DNA from: Verrucomicrobiota bacterium
GTDB taxonomy: Bacteria; Verrucomicrobiota; Verrucomicrobiia; Verrucomicrobiales; Akkermansiaceae
Direction of reading: 5' to 3'
NCBI GenBank assembly: GCA_004294095.1
Contig: RDZR01000027.1
Coordinates: 1-64,000 of the forward strand
DNA: 64,000 nucleotides
The translations under genes were made by a program, and so were the position numbers. Positions 36,291 through 46,572 of this stretch are shown one piece after another (position 1 is the stretch's first letter; each line of letters opens with the position of its first letter). The notes under the pieces are model-generated. The model was not told the DNA's origin and did no database searches. It saw nothing but the letters and a program-made list of their open reading frames with translations.

Positions 36291-36939
36291 GTGAGTGAGC
36301 GTGGCGGAGTGATGAGATTTCTAAAAGAGGATTAAACCATCCGTAAGGCTCAGAGAGTAGGTTCGCATCAATTTGATTTCCGAGTAAACAAAGGATGCGT
36401 CTTAAAATTTTCTGGCAAGCATTCTGGCCGATGCGGATCAGCTTCATGGATGCCGCGATCAAACCTGCGATCGTCTGATACGCAAAGGCTCTAGCTGCAT
36501 GCTCCAGAGGAACTCTTGAAAGCTCCATCGCAGTTACCACCAAATGATGGCCTCTTGGCTGAATTTTCCAAAAACGGGTAATCCAATCTTCTTGCTCAAG
36601 TGTTTCTAGTAATTCGAGGCGCTGTGAGCCGATCCGCCGTGAGGCTTCTCTGGTCTCAGCTGGGATACGCCATGCATCAAGCTCTTGATCCAATGTAAGC
36701 AAAGCATCCGGATCACACTGCTGTGCAGCTCGATAAGCCTTTGCAAACATGGGAACCTCAAAACAGAGCAGCGTGGGTAAAACTTGCCTCTCAAGAAAAC
36801 TCTCTAACTCCGCAGCAGTGCTGACAACGCCCGAGTCCACCATTTCCTCCAAGCCAAATGAATGAGCATACGCACCTGAAGGGTAAGAGCTATCGTTTAC
36901 CTGAAGCAGGCAAAGCATGGGATCGGACGCCATTTTCAT
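36268..36939 (-). CDS. ureF: Urease accessory protein UreF
   Basis: A mostly helical 223-residue scaffold that bridges UreD and UreG. The conserved start is present: [24 protein letters not shown], with the YSHS-like motif of UreF. Its ATG overlaps the ureE stop in ATGA and its 3' end overlaps ureG by 23 bp, so the accessory genes are co-translated. Confidence 0.92.
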   Translation of the reverse strand: MKMASDPMLCLLQVNDSSYPSGAYAHSFGLEEMVDSGVVSTAAELESFLERQVLPTLLCFEVPMFAKAYRAAQQCDPDALLTLDQELDAWRIPAETREASRRIGSQRLELLETLEQEDWITRFWKIQPRGHHLVVTAMELSRVPLEHAARAFAYQTIAGLIAASMKLIRIGQNACQKILRRILCLLGNQIDANLLSEPYGWFNPLLEISSLRHAHSHARLFIS

Positions 36940-37367
36940 GATGAATGTGGGACGGCTTTCATCGGCCTAAAAATCACTTCTGGCTCCGTAAATGACCAGC
37001 CCTCGCGCAACAAAAGATTCCGCATCGCATCATCATGCAGAACCAGAATCGCATCATCGAGGATTTGTGCTGGCATATGCAGATTCCCCGTTTTCCACGC
37101 CACAAGCGCCGCATGTGCAGGATCAGAAAATGGCACGCGGAAGACAATTTCTGGCAACTGGCGGACGATGTAGTCATTCCCATCCTGTTGAAAAATCACA
37201 CAGCCATCCACCAAGCGTTCCTCTAAATCGAAGCCAAACTCAGCGCCATCTTCAGCCAGAGCCCGCCAGCGTCGCTTGAGAAATTGCCTGCGTTCTGCGC
37301 GCAAATGAACTTGCTGCGCGGCAGGCAATTCAGATGTCTGGGCAAGCATCCGTTGGATCAGGTGCAT
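36936..37367 (-). CDS. ureE: Urease accessory nickel chaperone UreE
   Basis: UreE carries nickel to the urease apoprotein. The open frame extends to 37502, but that part overlaps ureC and the ATG at 37367 (MHLIQRM) gives the expected N terminus, leaving 143 residues. The core has VRQLPEIVFRVPFSDPAHAALVAWKTGNLHMPAQI, with the GNLHxP motif (metal-binding His). There is no His-rich tail: it ends in AVPHSS, so it belongs to the short type. Confidence 0.9.
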   Translation of the reverse strand: MHLIQRMLAQTSELPAAQQVHLRAERRQFLKRRWRALAEDGAEFGFDLEERLVDGCVIFQQDGNDYIVRQLPEIVFRVPFSDPAHAALVAWKTGNLHMPAQILDDAILVLHDDAMRNLLLREGWSFTEPEVIFRPMKAVPHSS

Positions 37368-37380
37368 TCTAGCAGATTTT

Positions 37381-39102
37381 TTAGAAAAGGAAATATCTCT
37401 GAGCCATGGGTAACTCAGAGAGCGGCTCGCAGCGGAGCTCCCGACCATCGGCTGTGACGGTGTATGTGTCCGGATCCACGGTGATGACTGGCATCGCATC
37501 ATTGAACGGAAGATCGGCCTTCGTGATAGAGCGGCAATTTTTTACAGCGACGAGGCGCTTGCCAAGATGAAGATCTACTAGGTTTCCCGTTGCTAAAGAA
37601 GCAGCACTCACAAAAGTCACTGAGGTAGCTCCAATGGCTTTTCCAAAAGCTCCGAACTGTGGCCGATACATCGTGGGCTGAGGAGTGGGAATCGATGCAT
37701 TTGGATCTCCCATATTGGCCCATGCGATCAATCCACCCTTCAAAATCGTTTCGGGTTTCACTCCAAAAAATGCCGGCTTCCAAATCACAATGTCTGCGAG
37801 TTTTCCCACCTCAATCGAGCCAACCTCATGCGCGATGCCATGGGTCACCGCAGGGCAAATCGTGTATTTTGCAACATAACGCAACGCGCGAAAATTGTCG
37901 GCAGCTGAATGGCTAGGTCCCTCCAGCTTGCCAAACTGGACTTTCATCTTATGCGCCGTCTGCCAAGTGCGTGTGATCGTCTCACCAATTCTTCCCATCG
38001 CTTGGGAGTCGGATGAAGTCATCGAGATCGCCCCTAAGTCTTGCAAAATATCTTCTGCCGCAATCGTCTCTGGGCGGATACGGCTCTCTGCAAAAGCCAC
38101 ATCTTCTGGAATCCGCGAGTCCAAATGATGACATACCATGAGCATGTCTAAATGTTCATCAATGGTGTTGGAAGTGAAAGGACGCGTGGGATTGGTAGAT
38201 GAAGGCAGGACATTTGGCTCGCCGCATACACGAATGATGTCAGGAGCATGTCCACCGCCAGCACCCTCAGAGTGATAAGTATGGATCGTCCGGCCTTTAA
38301 ATGCCGCAAGAGTGCTTTCCAAGAAACCTGCCTCATTGAGCGTATCCGTGTGGATGGCCACTTGCACATCAAACTCATCCGCTACGCCCAAGCACGTATT
38401 GATCGCCGCAGGAGTCGTGCCCCAATCCTCATGCAACTTAAGGCCAATGGCTCCAGCGAGGACTTGCTCACGAAGCGGCTCTGGCGACGAGCAATTCCCT
38501 TTTCCAAGAAATCCAATATTCACCGGAAAAGCCTCTGCCGCTTCTAACATGCGGTGGATGTTCCATTTTCCCGGCGTGCACGTCGTCGCATACGTTCCAT
38601 GGCTCGGCCCAGTGCCGCCGCCAATCAGTGTGGTGATCCCCGCGGCTATCGCATGCTCGATTTGCTGAGGACAAATAAAATGGATATGACTATCGATGCC
38701 ACCTGCCGTGACAATACATCCCTCACCCGCGATGATATCCGTAGCAGCTCCTATGATCATCGTTATTCCATCTTGAAGCAATGGGTTACCCGCGTGCCCA
38801 ATTCCAATAATGCGGCCGTGCTTGATGCCGATGTCAGCCTTAATCACACCATGTGCCGCATCTAAAATCACCGCATTGGTAATCACGAGATCCGGAACTT
38901 CCTCATCCAGCGCAAGCGGCGACTGCGCCATGCCATCGCGGATCACTTTGCCACCCCCGAATTTCACTTCATTTCCATATCCCCCACCTTCCACCACCAA
39001 ATCCCTCTCCACCTCGATAAAAAGTTCCGTATCTGCAAGACGGATCCGATCCCCGACCGTAGGACCGTAAGTAGCAGCGTAATTGGCGCGTGATTGTTTC
39101 AT
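37381..39102 (-). CDS. ureC: Urease alpha (catalytic) subunit
   Basis: The catalytic subunit, which hydrolyses urea to ammonia and carbamate using two nickel ions. At 573 residues it is full length. The carbamylated Lys lies in GLKLHEDWG near residue 220. Metal ligands are in IDSHIHF and [16 protein letters not shown], and the flap His is in MVCHHLDS. The Asp ligand is in the late segment. Eleven bases separate it from ureE; ureB is upstream by 32 bp. The order ABCEFGD is complete, so the urease should be functional if nickel is available. Confidence 0.98.
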   Translation of the reverse strand: MKQSRANYAATYGPTVGDRIRLADTELFIEVERDLVVEGGGYGNEVKFGGGKVIRDGMAQSPLALDEEVPDLVITNAVILDAAHGVIKADIGIKHGRIIGIGHAGNPLLQDGITMIIGAATDIIAGEGCIVTAGGIDSHIHFICPQQIEHAIAAGITTLIGGGTGPSHGTYATTCTPGKWNIHRMLEAAEAFPVNIGFLGKGNCSSPEPLREQVLAGAIGLKLHEDWGTTPAAINTCLGVADEFDVQVAIHTDTLNEAGFLESTLAAFKGRTIHTYHSEGAGGGHAPDIIRVCGEPNVLPSSTNPTRPFTSNTIDEHLDMLMVCHHLDSRIPEDVAFAESRIRPETIAAEDILQDLGAISMTSSDSQAMGRIGETITRTWQTAHKMKVQFGKLEGPSHSAADNFRALRYVAKYTICPAVTHGIAHEVGSIEVGKLADIVIWKPAFFGVKPETILKGGLIAWANMGDPNASIPTPQPTMYRPQFGAFGKAIGATSVTFVSAASLATGNLVDLHLGKRLVAVKNCRSITKADLPFNDAMPVITVDPDTYTVTADGRELRCEPLSELPMAQRYFLF

Positions 39103-39134
39103 GAAATAAGAAATTTTTTAGCCGTAAACTCAGA

Positions 39135-39461
39135 TCACGCCAGCGAGCCATCAATCGGACCATTCACGAGATCATTAAAGCCATAAATTTCGCGCTTACC
39201 CGCAAAAGCGACAAGAGGCACCTCTCGGGTATCCCCCGGTTCAAAGCGCACAGCTGTGCCCGCCGCAATGTCAAGCCGGTATCCATGAGCCGCCGCGCGA
39301 TCAAACGAAAGCGCTTCATTCGCCTCCGCAAAATGGAAATGGCTGCCTACTTGGATTGGGCGGTCCCCTGTGTTGGAAACAGCGAGCGCACATTTTGCAT
39401 AGCCCACATTCAATTCATGGTCAGCAGCACCTGAGAGCGGAATGATTTCGCCAGGAATCAT
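39135..39461 (-). CDS. ureB: Urease beta subunit
   Basis: A 108-residue structural subunit. The starting motif [20 protein letters not shown] and [18 protein letters not shown] are the UreB landmarks. The stand-alone form, together with a separate gamma subunit, is the general bacterial three-subunit arrangement. Overlaps ureA by 4 bp (ATGA). Confidence 0.96.
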   Translation of the reverse strand: MIPGEIIPLSGAADHELNVGYAKCALAVSNTGDRPIQVGSHFHFAEANEALSFDRAAAHGYRLDIAAGTAVRFEPGDTREVPLVAFAGKREIYGFNDLVNGPIDGSLA

Positions 39462-39760
39462 CGGATTGGATTGTGGACAGTTACAAGTTTCGTTCCATCA
39501 GGGAAAGTAGCCTCCACCTGCACATCATGAATCATTTCCGCCACTCCAGACATCACCTGATCTCGCGTGACATAAGTAGCACCTAAGCTCATCAGCTCCG
39601 CCACAGACACACCATCGCGCGCGGCTTCTAACAGTTCAGCAGTAATCAATGCCACAGATTCCGGATAATTGAGCTTCAATCCACGATCGCGTCTTCGCCG
39701 AGCAAGATCTCCCGCTACCACAATCAACAGCTTCTCTTGCTCACGAGGTGAAAGGTGCAT
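39458..39760 (-). CDS. ureA: Urease gamma subunit
   Basis: A 100-residue structural subunit with the canonical start [23 protein letters not shown] and the middle [13 protein letters not shown]. It follows the small His-rich membrane protein gene by 6 bp and overlaps ureB, so the operon is read as one transcript. Confidence 0.96.
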   Translation of the reverse strand: MHLSPREQEKLLIVVAGDLARRRRDRGLKLNYPESVALITAELLEAARDGVSVAELMSLGATYVTRDQVMSGVAEMIHDVQVEATFPDGTKLVTVHNPIR

Positions 39761-39766
39761 AATGAC

Positions 39767-40051
39767 TTAAAATGCAGCAATGATCGCCAATGAACCTCCA
39801 AAGGCGATCGCGGCTCCAATGCGAACGGCACGACGGCGATTTCCCACAAAAAGAATCAAAGCCAGAGCGGCAATCATCGCCAAACTGATCTCAAACCAAC
39901 CGTGTAAATGGAACCAATCTGCGCGAAAAGAATCGAACTCATCTTCTTCACCCGACGGGTGGTAATGGCCCGGATGTGCCCAAGTGCAAAGCTGAGAGCA
40001 AAAAAATAGGACCAAAGCAGAAAAAACCTGCTTAAATAGAATCATTTTCAT
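39767..40051 (-). CDS. Small His-rich membrane protein leading the urease operon (HupE/UreJ-like?)
   Basis: A 94-residue protein with a signal peptide (MKMILFKQVFSALVLFFCSQLCTWA) then HPGHYHPSGEEDEFD and DWFHLHGWFEISLAMIAALALILF, one or two membrane helices. The HPGHYHP and HLHG segments recall HupE/UreJ nickel permeases, which begin AHPGHG and contain HPLTGLDHLLAMVA, but the other four or so helices are missing. It precedes ureA by 6 bp, so a role in nickel handling is suggested. That is inference. An upstream ATG at 40069 is also possible. Confidence 0.62.
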   Translation of the reverse strand: MKMILFKQVFSALVLFFCSQLCTWAHPGHYHPSGEEDEFDSFRADWFHLHGWFEISLAMIAALALILFVGNRRRAVRIGAAIAFGGSLAIIAAF

Positions 40052-40439
40052 CGGATAAATGAGAAGCATTGATTATGCCATCTAGCAATAAAGAAAATGA
40101 CTAGCAGCCATGCTCCAGCACGGAGTCACGCCGTAGCTTTGGCGAAGCTAAAAGCCACCAACGAGAGATGAAGCGGGGTAACGTCCTCGGAGCATAACGG
40201 CGGGAAGATGGAACGGCCGAGACCATTCGCTGCGTCGATGGATTCTTGGGGCCAACGATGTGACGTTTGCACCATGGTGCCCAAACTCAAGGTGAGTTTC
40301 CAATTTCGCATCTTATGCGAAGTGAGGCGATCTCATTTTCATAGTTGCAGCGAATGCATGCGATAGCGTTCATCGCGCCCTGAAAACATTTGCAGATAAA
40401 AGTTGCTCGTCCCTAAGAAATTCCGAATGTAACGTAGTG
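40052..40439. other. Intergenic region between the urease operon and CotH
   Basis: Almost 390 bases in a divergent position, so promoters for both operons should be here. I see no gene I trust. A small palindrome, TAGCTT at 40134-40139 and AAGCTA at 40145-40150, lies in the middle. An open frame at 40126-40311 has a repetitive low-quality translation and I do not call it. Confidence 0.4.
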
Positions 40440-43400
40440 ATGTCTTCCTTGAGCCGCCTGCTACTTGCCACCAGTATGCTCACCGTCGCCTTGGGATACA
40501 AGCAGGCTCTGTTTGCAGAACCTATCATCTCAGAGTTTTTGGCTAGCAATAGCGGAGGCCTGCGCGATGAGGATGGCAGCGCACCGGATTGGATCGAGTT
40601 ACACAATCCCCAGGAATCATCCATATCACTCGATGGCTGGCACCTCACGGACAATGCGGCGCAGCTCACCAAATGGCGCATTCCTGCGGTCACCATACCG
40701 GCCGGAGGCTACCTCGTGATTTTTGCATCGAGCAAAAATCGTGTTAACCCTGCGGCCACACTCCACACCAATTTTTCACTTGCCACCGGTGGAGAATACC
40801 TTGCTTTGGTCAAACCAGATGGGGTGACGATCACTTCAGAGTTTGCTCCCGCATTTCCGCCGCAGGTGGAAAATATCTCCTACGGCATCACACAGCCATC
40901 CAATCAAGTGGTGTTGCTCGAGCAAGGCTCACCTGCTCGGGGCATAGTGCCTACGATTGCCTTTGCCGCTAGTGAAGGAAATGCTTGGCGTGAACGCATT
41001 TATGACGATTCCGCATGGCTTAGCGGCACGCTAGGGCTCGGTTACAATTTCGCGAGCCAAGTCGGATTGGATGTTGGTGGGATGCGCAATGTTAATACGA
41101 GTGCCTACCTACGCGCGGCCTTCACTTTAACTTCCCTCGATGGGATTCTGAGTCTCAATCTATCACACCTTCATGATGATGGTTTTGCCCTTTGGCTCAA
41201 TGGCACCCCAGTTGGTTCAGCACTCGCACCGGCAAGTCTATCTTGGAATTCACGAGCGACAGCCGCCAATAACATGCCTCAAGCACCAAGCAAGATTGAT
41301 CTCACCTCATATCGGGGCAATCTAGTTATCGGGGAAAATGTGCTCGCGATCCATGGCCTCAATGCGGCACTCAACAGCAGTGACCTTTTGCAACTACCGA
41401 CTCTTACCGCCACCCTCGCGAATGTTGCGGAGCCTGCTAAAATCGGTTATTTTGCCAAATCAACACCCGGCGGGCGCAATCTAAGTGCTGATGGGCTGAT
41501 CCTGCTTGAAAAAGTGACGATCACACCGGAAGGGGGGACATTCAGCAGCTCGCGGCTTGTTTCGCTATCCGGTGCTAACGCCGCCCTCGGCCAAAAAATC
41601 CGTTATCGACTCATCTCGCCAAGTTCAAGTGGTGCGTTCCCGACACCGCCCACTGCGTCCTCACCCATCTACACCAGCTCAATCACGATTTCTTCGAGTC
41701 AAATCTTAGTCGCAGCTGTTTTCAACTCAGGGGATACACTGCGGGGTTTGCCAGCATCTTCCCAATACCTGCAATTAAACACGGCCGGTGCCGCCCAAAG
41801 TGACAATTTCACGTCACAGCTGCCGATCACCGTCCTTGATTTGCATGGCATGGGCTCTTTGGTGGATACCGATATCTATAGTCCCTCGTGGACCCACCAG
41901 TTTTTGCCCAGCGCGGGACCTGCCACCCTACTTTCGTCCCCCGCGCTCACCACTCGCTCTGAGATTCGCATCCGCGGGTCCTCATCTGCGTTTTTTCCAA
42001 AGAAGAGCTACAATCTTGAGATTCACGACCAACGTGGTGATTCCACCCGTGTTTCGCTGCTTGGCATGCCCGCGAATGATGATTGGGCATTGATTGGGGC
42101 TTACTTTTTCGACCATAGCCACATCCGCAACTCATTGATCTACGAGCTCAGCCGCCGCATCGGACGCTATGCACCGCGCACCCAACCGACCGAAATTTTC
42201 ACAAACCGCAATGGCGGACAACTTGATATGGATGACTACGCTGGCATTTACCACATCACTGAGCGCATTCAAACCGGAGCACAGCGAGTAGCGATTTCTC
42301 CACTGACTATTTACGATCTCACAGAGCCAAACATCTCCGGCGGATATATATTGAAAATTGATCGCAGCGATCCAGACGAATTTTCTTGGCGAACAAACGC
42401 AGGGTATCCGCTACTTGATCTCGCTGAGGTGGTAGTGCACTCGCCGAAACTCGACGATCTTGCCCCAGCGCAACGCACTTACATTCGCAACTATGTGCAA
42501 CAAATGGAGAATGCGCTTTTTAGCGACTACTTTCTCGGATTCTCAACCCGTAACTACTTGAATTTCATCGATCGAGCATCATGGGTGGACCACCACATTC
42601 TCAATGTGCTTGCGAAAAATGTGGATGCGTTGCGACTCAGCGGGTATTTCCATAAAAACCGTGGTGGCAAAATCATTGCTGGGCCAATCTGGGACTTTGA
42701 TCGCTCTTTCGGTTCTTCCGATGACCGCGGTTTGGATCCTATAGGATGGAATGGCTCGCGAGACAGCACTAACTATTGGAACCACGAATGGTGGGGGCTC
42801 ATCAGCGCAGATCCGGACTTCCGGCAAGCGTGGATCGACCGTTGGCAAAGTCTGCGTGAATCGACTTTTGCGACAGCGGAAATGCACTCTCTCATCGATC
42901 AGCTAGCCAACCAAATTGGAGCCGCCGCTGCCAACCGTGATGCAGAAAAGTGGAGCCCAGATGCCTCTCCTCCCATTGACTATGCGGGTGAAATTGCTCA
43001 CCTAAAAAATTGGCTCACCAGCCGCGCAGCGTGGATTGATCTCCAGTTTGTGCCGCCGCCCAGAGTCACAAGCCCCACTCCCACGTCACGCATTCTCCAT
43101 CCCAACGCTGGCCAAACGGTTTACTTCACCACTGACGGCACCGACCCGAGACGCTCCGGTGGAGACGTCGCTCGCGGTGTTTACTCCACCACCACACCAG
43201 TCCGCTTCGACGGCGCGGCCAATGTCATTGCACGCACCAAGATAGATGGCACTGCGGCATTTCCCAGCACTCTCTGGAGCAGCGCTCGCCAAGTCCAAGT
43301 GGCGGCTGCTCCTGGCTATGCAGGATGGGTGGCCGCTCGCCTCCCCGAGGCCACAATCGAGGATCAAGCACCTACCGCAGATCCAGATGGAGATTCTTTG

Positions 43401-43724
43401 CCAAATTTCATTGAATATGCACTCGATCAAAATCCAAACAGCGCGAGCCCTTTGCCAGACCCATTGCTCAAGCCCGTCATCATCGAGCAAGGCTCACAAA
43501 AATTTCTGGATTTCACCTACCTCCGGCGCTTAGACCGCCTCGATGTATCGCTGCATGTTGAAGTCAGCAAAAACTTGGGTGCACCTCCGCTTTCCACATG
43601 GGCTCGCCTTGATGACACTCTGGTATCCAGCCAAGGAATCATCGAAACGCGTAAGGTGCGAATCCCCATCGCAGCCGATAGCCCCCAACTTTTCATCCGG
43701 GTTAGCGCCTCTGAAGAACCGTAA
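40440..43724 (+). CDS. Secreted CotH-kinase/lamin-tail-domain protein
   Basis: A 1,094-residue exported protein. The signal peptide is MSSLSRLLLATSMLTVALGYKQALFA. A lamin-tail domain follows at about 28-135 (ISEFLASNSGGLRDEDGSAPDWIELHNP, then LDGWHLTDNAAQLTKW). The central CotH domain at about 505-800 contains IRIRGSSSAFFPKKSYNLEI, NDDWALIGAYFFDHSHIRNSL and GGYILKIDRSDPDEFSW. Then comes a chitobiase-like beta-sandwich near 880-950 (TVYFTTDGTDPR). CotH kinases phosphorylate spore-coat or cell-surface proteins in other groups. The LTD/CotH combination is common in Verrucomicrobiota and Planctomycetota but its role is unsettled. It opens a neighbourhood with VTC and DUF4956 genes. Confidence 0.86.
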   Translation: MSSLSRLLLATSMLTVALGYKQALFAEPIISEFLASNSGGLRDEDGSAPDWIELHNPQESSISLDGWHLTDNAAQLTKWRIPAVTIPAGGYLVIFASSKNRVNPAATLHTNFSLATGGEYLALVKPDGVTITSEFAPAFPPQVENISYGITQPSNQVVLLEQGSPARGIVPTIAFAASEGNAWRERIYDDSAWLSGTLGLGYNFASQVGLDVGGMRNVNTSAYLRAAFTLTSLDGILSLNLSHLHDDGFALWLNGTPVGSALAPASLSWNSRATAANNMPQAPSKIDLTSYRGNLVIGENVLAIHGLNAALNSSDLLQLPTLTATLANVAEPAKIGYFAKSTPGGRNLSADGLILLEKVTITPEGGTFSSSRLVSLSGANAALGQKIRYRLISPSSSGAFPTPPTASSPIYTSSITISSSQILVAAVFNSGDTLRGLPASSQYLQLNTAGAAQSDNFTSQLPITVLDLHGMGSLVDTDIYSPSWTHQFLPSAGPATLLSSPALTTRSEIRIRGSSSAFFPKKSYNLEIHDQRGDSTRVSLLGMPANDDWALIGAYFFDHSHIRNSLIYELSRRIGRYAPRTQPTEIFTNRNGGQLDMDDYAGIYHITERIQTGAQRVAISPLTIYDLTEPNISGGYILKIDRSDPDEFSWRTNAGYPLLDLAEVVVHSPKLDDLAPAQRTYIRNYVQQMENALFSDYFLGFSTRNYLNFIDRASWVDHHILNVLAKNVDALRLSGYFHKNRGGKIIAGPIWDFDRSFGSSDDRGLDPIGWNGSRDSTNYWNHEWWGLISADPDFRQAWIDRWQSLRESTFATAEMHSLIDQLANQIGAAAANRDAEKWSPDASPPIDYAGEIAHLKNWLTSRAAWIDLQFVPPPRVTSPTPTSRILHPNAGQTVYFTTDGTDPRRSGGDVARGVYSTTTPVRFDGAANVIARTKIDGTAAFPSTLWSSARQVQVAAAPGYAGWVAARLPEATIEDQAPTADPDGDSLPNFIEYALDQNPNSASPLPDPLLKPVIIEQGSQKFLDFTYLRRLDRLDVSLHVEVSKNLGAPPLSTWARLDDTLVSSQGIIETRKVRIPIAADSPQLFIRVSASEEP

Positions 43725-43789
43725 TTACTGAAAAAAGTGGCTTCGGGAGTCGATGGCTTACAAAGAGCTGGGAAATCCCGAATCCATTT

Positions 43790-44941
43790 TCAGATCTCTC
43801 GCATCATCCCCGCCATCGATTTCGTCATGAGTTTCCGAAACAACGGCAGCCTTTGCGAAATTCTGAACCCCACATGCCGAAGTGGAGCGATCCACTCGTA
43901 ATCGGATTGAAATACCGGAGTCAGCCAGCGCGTCGCCAGTTGATAATACCGCAATACTGGCCCGCGCCGCCGCGAGTATTCCGGCGGTGCTTGAGAAACT
44001 GGAAATTCGGCCAAGCAAGCGGCCAGACATGAAGCATCCGCGAGAGCGAGATTCACCCCTTGCCCAAGTTGTGGACTCATCGCATGCCCGGCATCTCCCA
44101 AAAATACCAACCTCTCCCGATGCCAACGCCACATACTCACGTCCCCATAGCGAGCGGTAATCACCTGCTCCCAGTCCTCAATTTGCCCCAAAAACTTCTC
44201 GGCTAAAGGACATAGTTCCAAAATTTGATCCTTCCATTTTCCCAATGGCTGGCTGCGAATGGACTCGTCATCGGAAATGCGCACACTCCAAAAAAGACTC
44301 AGCAATTCATCATTTCCACCTAGCTCCCGACCTGTCGGCAAAAAGCCAGCTAACTGCCGCGTGCCATTCACGATTTGGTGCAAATCATGAGAAGGAAATA
44401 CTCCATTATTTTTCCCGATAAACCAATGCGCACCCCAGCCATAGCCACGATCATACCCACTTCCTAATAGAACTCGACGCATCGCTGAGCGTGCTCCATC
44501 CGCCACTAAAAGCAGGTCAAAGCGCTCTCCCGCCACCTCCCAAGCATCTGGAAGCTTCCGCGTATTTTCCACCCTCGTCCCCCAACGGATCTCCACTCCT
44601 TCCTTCGTCGCCAGCTCGATGAGTGACTCAATCAACACAGGCCGATGCAAGCCAGCGCCGAAGATGTCGCTTCCGAGCTCCTCATACCGAAGCTCCATCA
44701 AATCCTTTCCGCTCTTCTCGATCACATGCAAGCGCCGGATCCGCGATGCATGTGAAATGACTTTTTCGTAAATCCCCAAATCCCTGAGCACGCTCATCCC
44801 ACTCGGTTGCATCAAAAAGCCAGCACCGACCGCACGGCACTCCTGCGCTTGCTCAAACAAAACAACCTCATGGCCCGCCCGATTCAATAAAATGGCCACC
44901 GCCGCTCCAGCTGCCCCGCAACCGACGACTCCGACACGCAT
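43790..44941 (-). CDS. FAD-dependent monooxygenase (PHBH-type)
   Basis: A 383-residue class A flavin monooxygenase. The first dinucleotide motif is GVVGCGAAGAAVAILLNRAG at the N terminus, with FEQAQE at the end of strand beta2. The second is FLGDAGHAMSPQLGQGVNLALADA, typical of aromatic or polyketide hydroxylases. The ATG at 44941 (MRVGVV) fits the family N terminus; the frame runs to 44956. The substrate is unknown. It is a single gene convergent with CotH and in the same direction as the pseudopilin operon, which starts 900 bp upstream of it. Confidence 0.82.
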   Translation of the reverse strand: MRVGVVGCGAAGAAVAILLNRAGHEVVLFEQAQECRAVGAGFLMQPSGMSVLRDLGIYEKVISHASRIRRLHVIEKSGKDLMELRYEELGSDIFGAGLHRPVLIESLIELATKEGVEIRWGTRVENTRKLPDAWEVAGERFDLLLVADGARSAMRRVLLGSGYDRGYGWGAHWFIGKNNGVFPSHDLHQIVNGTRQLAGFLPTGRELGGNDELLSLFWSVRISDDESIRSQPLGKWKDQILELCPLAEKFLGQIEDWEQVITARYGDVSMWRWHRERLVFLGDAGHAMSPQLGQGVNLALADASCLAACLAEFPVSQAPPEYSRRRGPVLRYYQLATRWLTPVFQSDYEWIAPLRHVGFRISQRLPLFRKLMTKSMAGMMREI

Positions 44942-45087
44942 TCCTTTTCGTCGCACACGACCTTTTCTCTGCGCAGTCCCGAAAAGTCAATAGACGCCGC
45001 TTCCAAATTTAGATTAAAAATGACTGAACGACAAAGTGCAGCCGCCCAATCATGGCACGGCTCGCCGCGGCGACCGCCGGTGTCCCC

Positions 45088-45843
45088 TCAGTTTGGATTT
45101 TTCTCTGGATTGGGCGTCCAGACGATGAGGTTTTGAGGAACAATGACATCACCACTCGTTGTTAAAAAGCTGGAGGCAGGTAAAATTTGAGCATGGCCAT
45201 CTGCAAAAATTAGGCATCCTTTCTGCGCATGACGGGCTGCAAACGAACGCGCATATGCTTTGGGTGAGCCATCATAACCTTGCTGGGATACCATGGTTTT
45301 TTTATCGCCTACCATACCCCGTTCTAACAGAACAACTGTTTTTGAAGGCTCTTGAATCAGGATCATGTTGGCTTGCTTTTGGACTTGAGAGGCCTCCTTG
45401 GGCTGGAGGTGGCTGTTCATGGCAATGGCAAAAACAGGCGAGCTAACACGTTTTTTAAGACTGGGATAAGGTGCTCCAGGAATAAAAAGTGGGTGAGCAT
45501 TGTCATACAGCCCAGCAGGATTCTGGACACCCAACTCGCCTACTGACATTGCTCCCATCATCTTAGGTAAAGCGTTATACCAAGTATCGGCATTTTCCCG
45601 TTTGGCGGCGTTGATCCAGTCATCTGTGCCAGCGGCTTCTTCGAGGGGGAAATCGCCACTGCGTTCCACGGTAAATGTCATCAATGTGGAACCCAGCGTT
45701 TTCATTTTTTTTAAAACAAGCACCTGATGACTTTTTTCTGTCAAAGAACGATTAAAGCTGAAGAAAACACCTGTCAATGCGAGTATGACTGCGCCCGCGA
45801 TGATCATTTCAAGCAAGGTAAATCCTCGTATATGACTTTTCAT
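45088..45843 (-). CDS. Type II pseudopilin-like protein
   Basis: A 251-residue protein with an N-terminal methylation motif (MKSHIRGFTLLEMIIAGAVILALTG): a Gly-Phe cleavage site, a Glu at +5 and a long hydrophobic helix. The C-terminal region carries GCLIFADGHAQILPASSF, the DGH element of the H-X9-DG pilin-like proteins abundant in Planctomycetota and Verrucomicrobiota. Processing by a prepilin peptidase is predicted. Its ATG overlaps the DUF4956 stop in ATGA. Confidence 0.82.
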   Translation of the reverse strand: MKSHIRGFTLLEMIIAGAVILALTGVFFSFNRSLTEKSHQVLVLKKMKTLGSTLMTFTVERSGDFPLEEAAGTDDWINAAKRENADTWYNALPKMMGAMSVGELGVQNPAGLYDNAHPLFIPGAPYPSLKKRVSSPVFAIAMNSHLQPKEASQVQKQANMILIQEPSKTVVLLERGMVGDKKTMVSQQGYDGSPKAYARSFAARHAQKGCLIFADGHAQILPASSFLTTSGDVIVPQNLIVWTPNPEKNPN

Positions 45844-46532
45844 ACGTCTAGTTCGCCGCCGGTAGGTGTCAGAACGATGCGGTTGTTTCCAGTGGCATTT
45901 TGCAAACGCTCGATGAATGCGGAGAGCTTGGTATCACTTTTTAGCTGAAGACCATAGCGAAGCTCCGTGAGCATTCCTGCTTGAGCGGAGCGCACGCTTA
46001 GAAGTTGCGCTTTTTCAGCAAATTCATCCCAAATCGGATTGAGCCGCTCTTCAAAACTCATGTCACTTGTCATTCGCAGCATCAAGATGTGAGAAGCCCG
46101 CTGGGGAGCGAAAACATCTTTACGGGCAATCCAGTAAACCAACGCCGCCACCAGAGGAGTGACAATGATTGACTCCAAATAAAGTCTTGCCCCAACGACC
46201 ATACCGATCGCAATAGCAAAAAAAACGAATCCTAGATCACGAGACTGGCCAAGATTGCGGCGAAAACGAATCATCGAAAATGCCGCAAACATCCCAAACG
46301 CGATGCCTGCATTGCCCCGCACCACCATGATGAGAATGGTGGTGATCGTGCCGATCATGATGAGCGTCTGCACGAAATCCTGCGAATAGCGGGTGCCTTT
46401 GTAGGTGCTCTGATAGACAGCAGCGATGAACAAATTCAGTGCGAAGCTCAGTAGCATTGCAAACACCACTTCGAGTGGCTGTGGCATGTCTGCTTGGAAA
46501 TACTCGTCAAAAATGGTTAAAAAATCCGGCAT
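45840..46532 (-). CDS. DUF4956 membrane protein
   Basis: A 230-residue inner-membrane protein with about four hydrophobic helices in its first 150 residues and a soluble tail. The segment RGNAGIAFGMFAAFSMIRFRRNLGQSRDLGFVFFAIAIG is the DUF4956 signature. Members are repeatedly found next to VTC and CotH genes, as here, but no function has been established for the family. Forms an operon with the VTC gene (upstream by 40 bp) and the pseudopilin (overlap). Confidence 0.86.
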   Translation of the reverse strand: MPDFLTIFDEYFQADMPQPLEVVFAMLLSFALNLFIAAVYQSTYKGTRYSQDFVQTLIMIGTITTILIMVVRGNAGIAFGMFAAFSMIRFRRNLGQSRDLGFVFFAIAIGMVVGARLYLESIIVTPLVAALVYWIARKDVFAPQRASHILMLRMTSDMSFEERLNPIWDEFAEKAQLLSVRSAQAGMLTELRYGLQLKSDTKLSAFIERLQNATGNNRIVLTPTGGELDV

Positions 46533-46572
46533 GGGTAAGAGCTTGATAGGTCAGAAGTGAAGTGTCATTTTT

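Noticed and set aside
40126..40311. A 61-residue open frame upstream of CotH
   Set aside because: Its translation has no domain or start signal and sits in a divergent promoter region.
45062..45073. GC-rich palindrome TCGCCGCGGCGA downstream of the pseudopilin gene
   Set aside because: Only 12 bases with no T-run; could be chance or part of a weak terminator.
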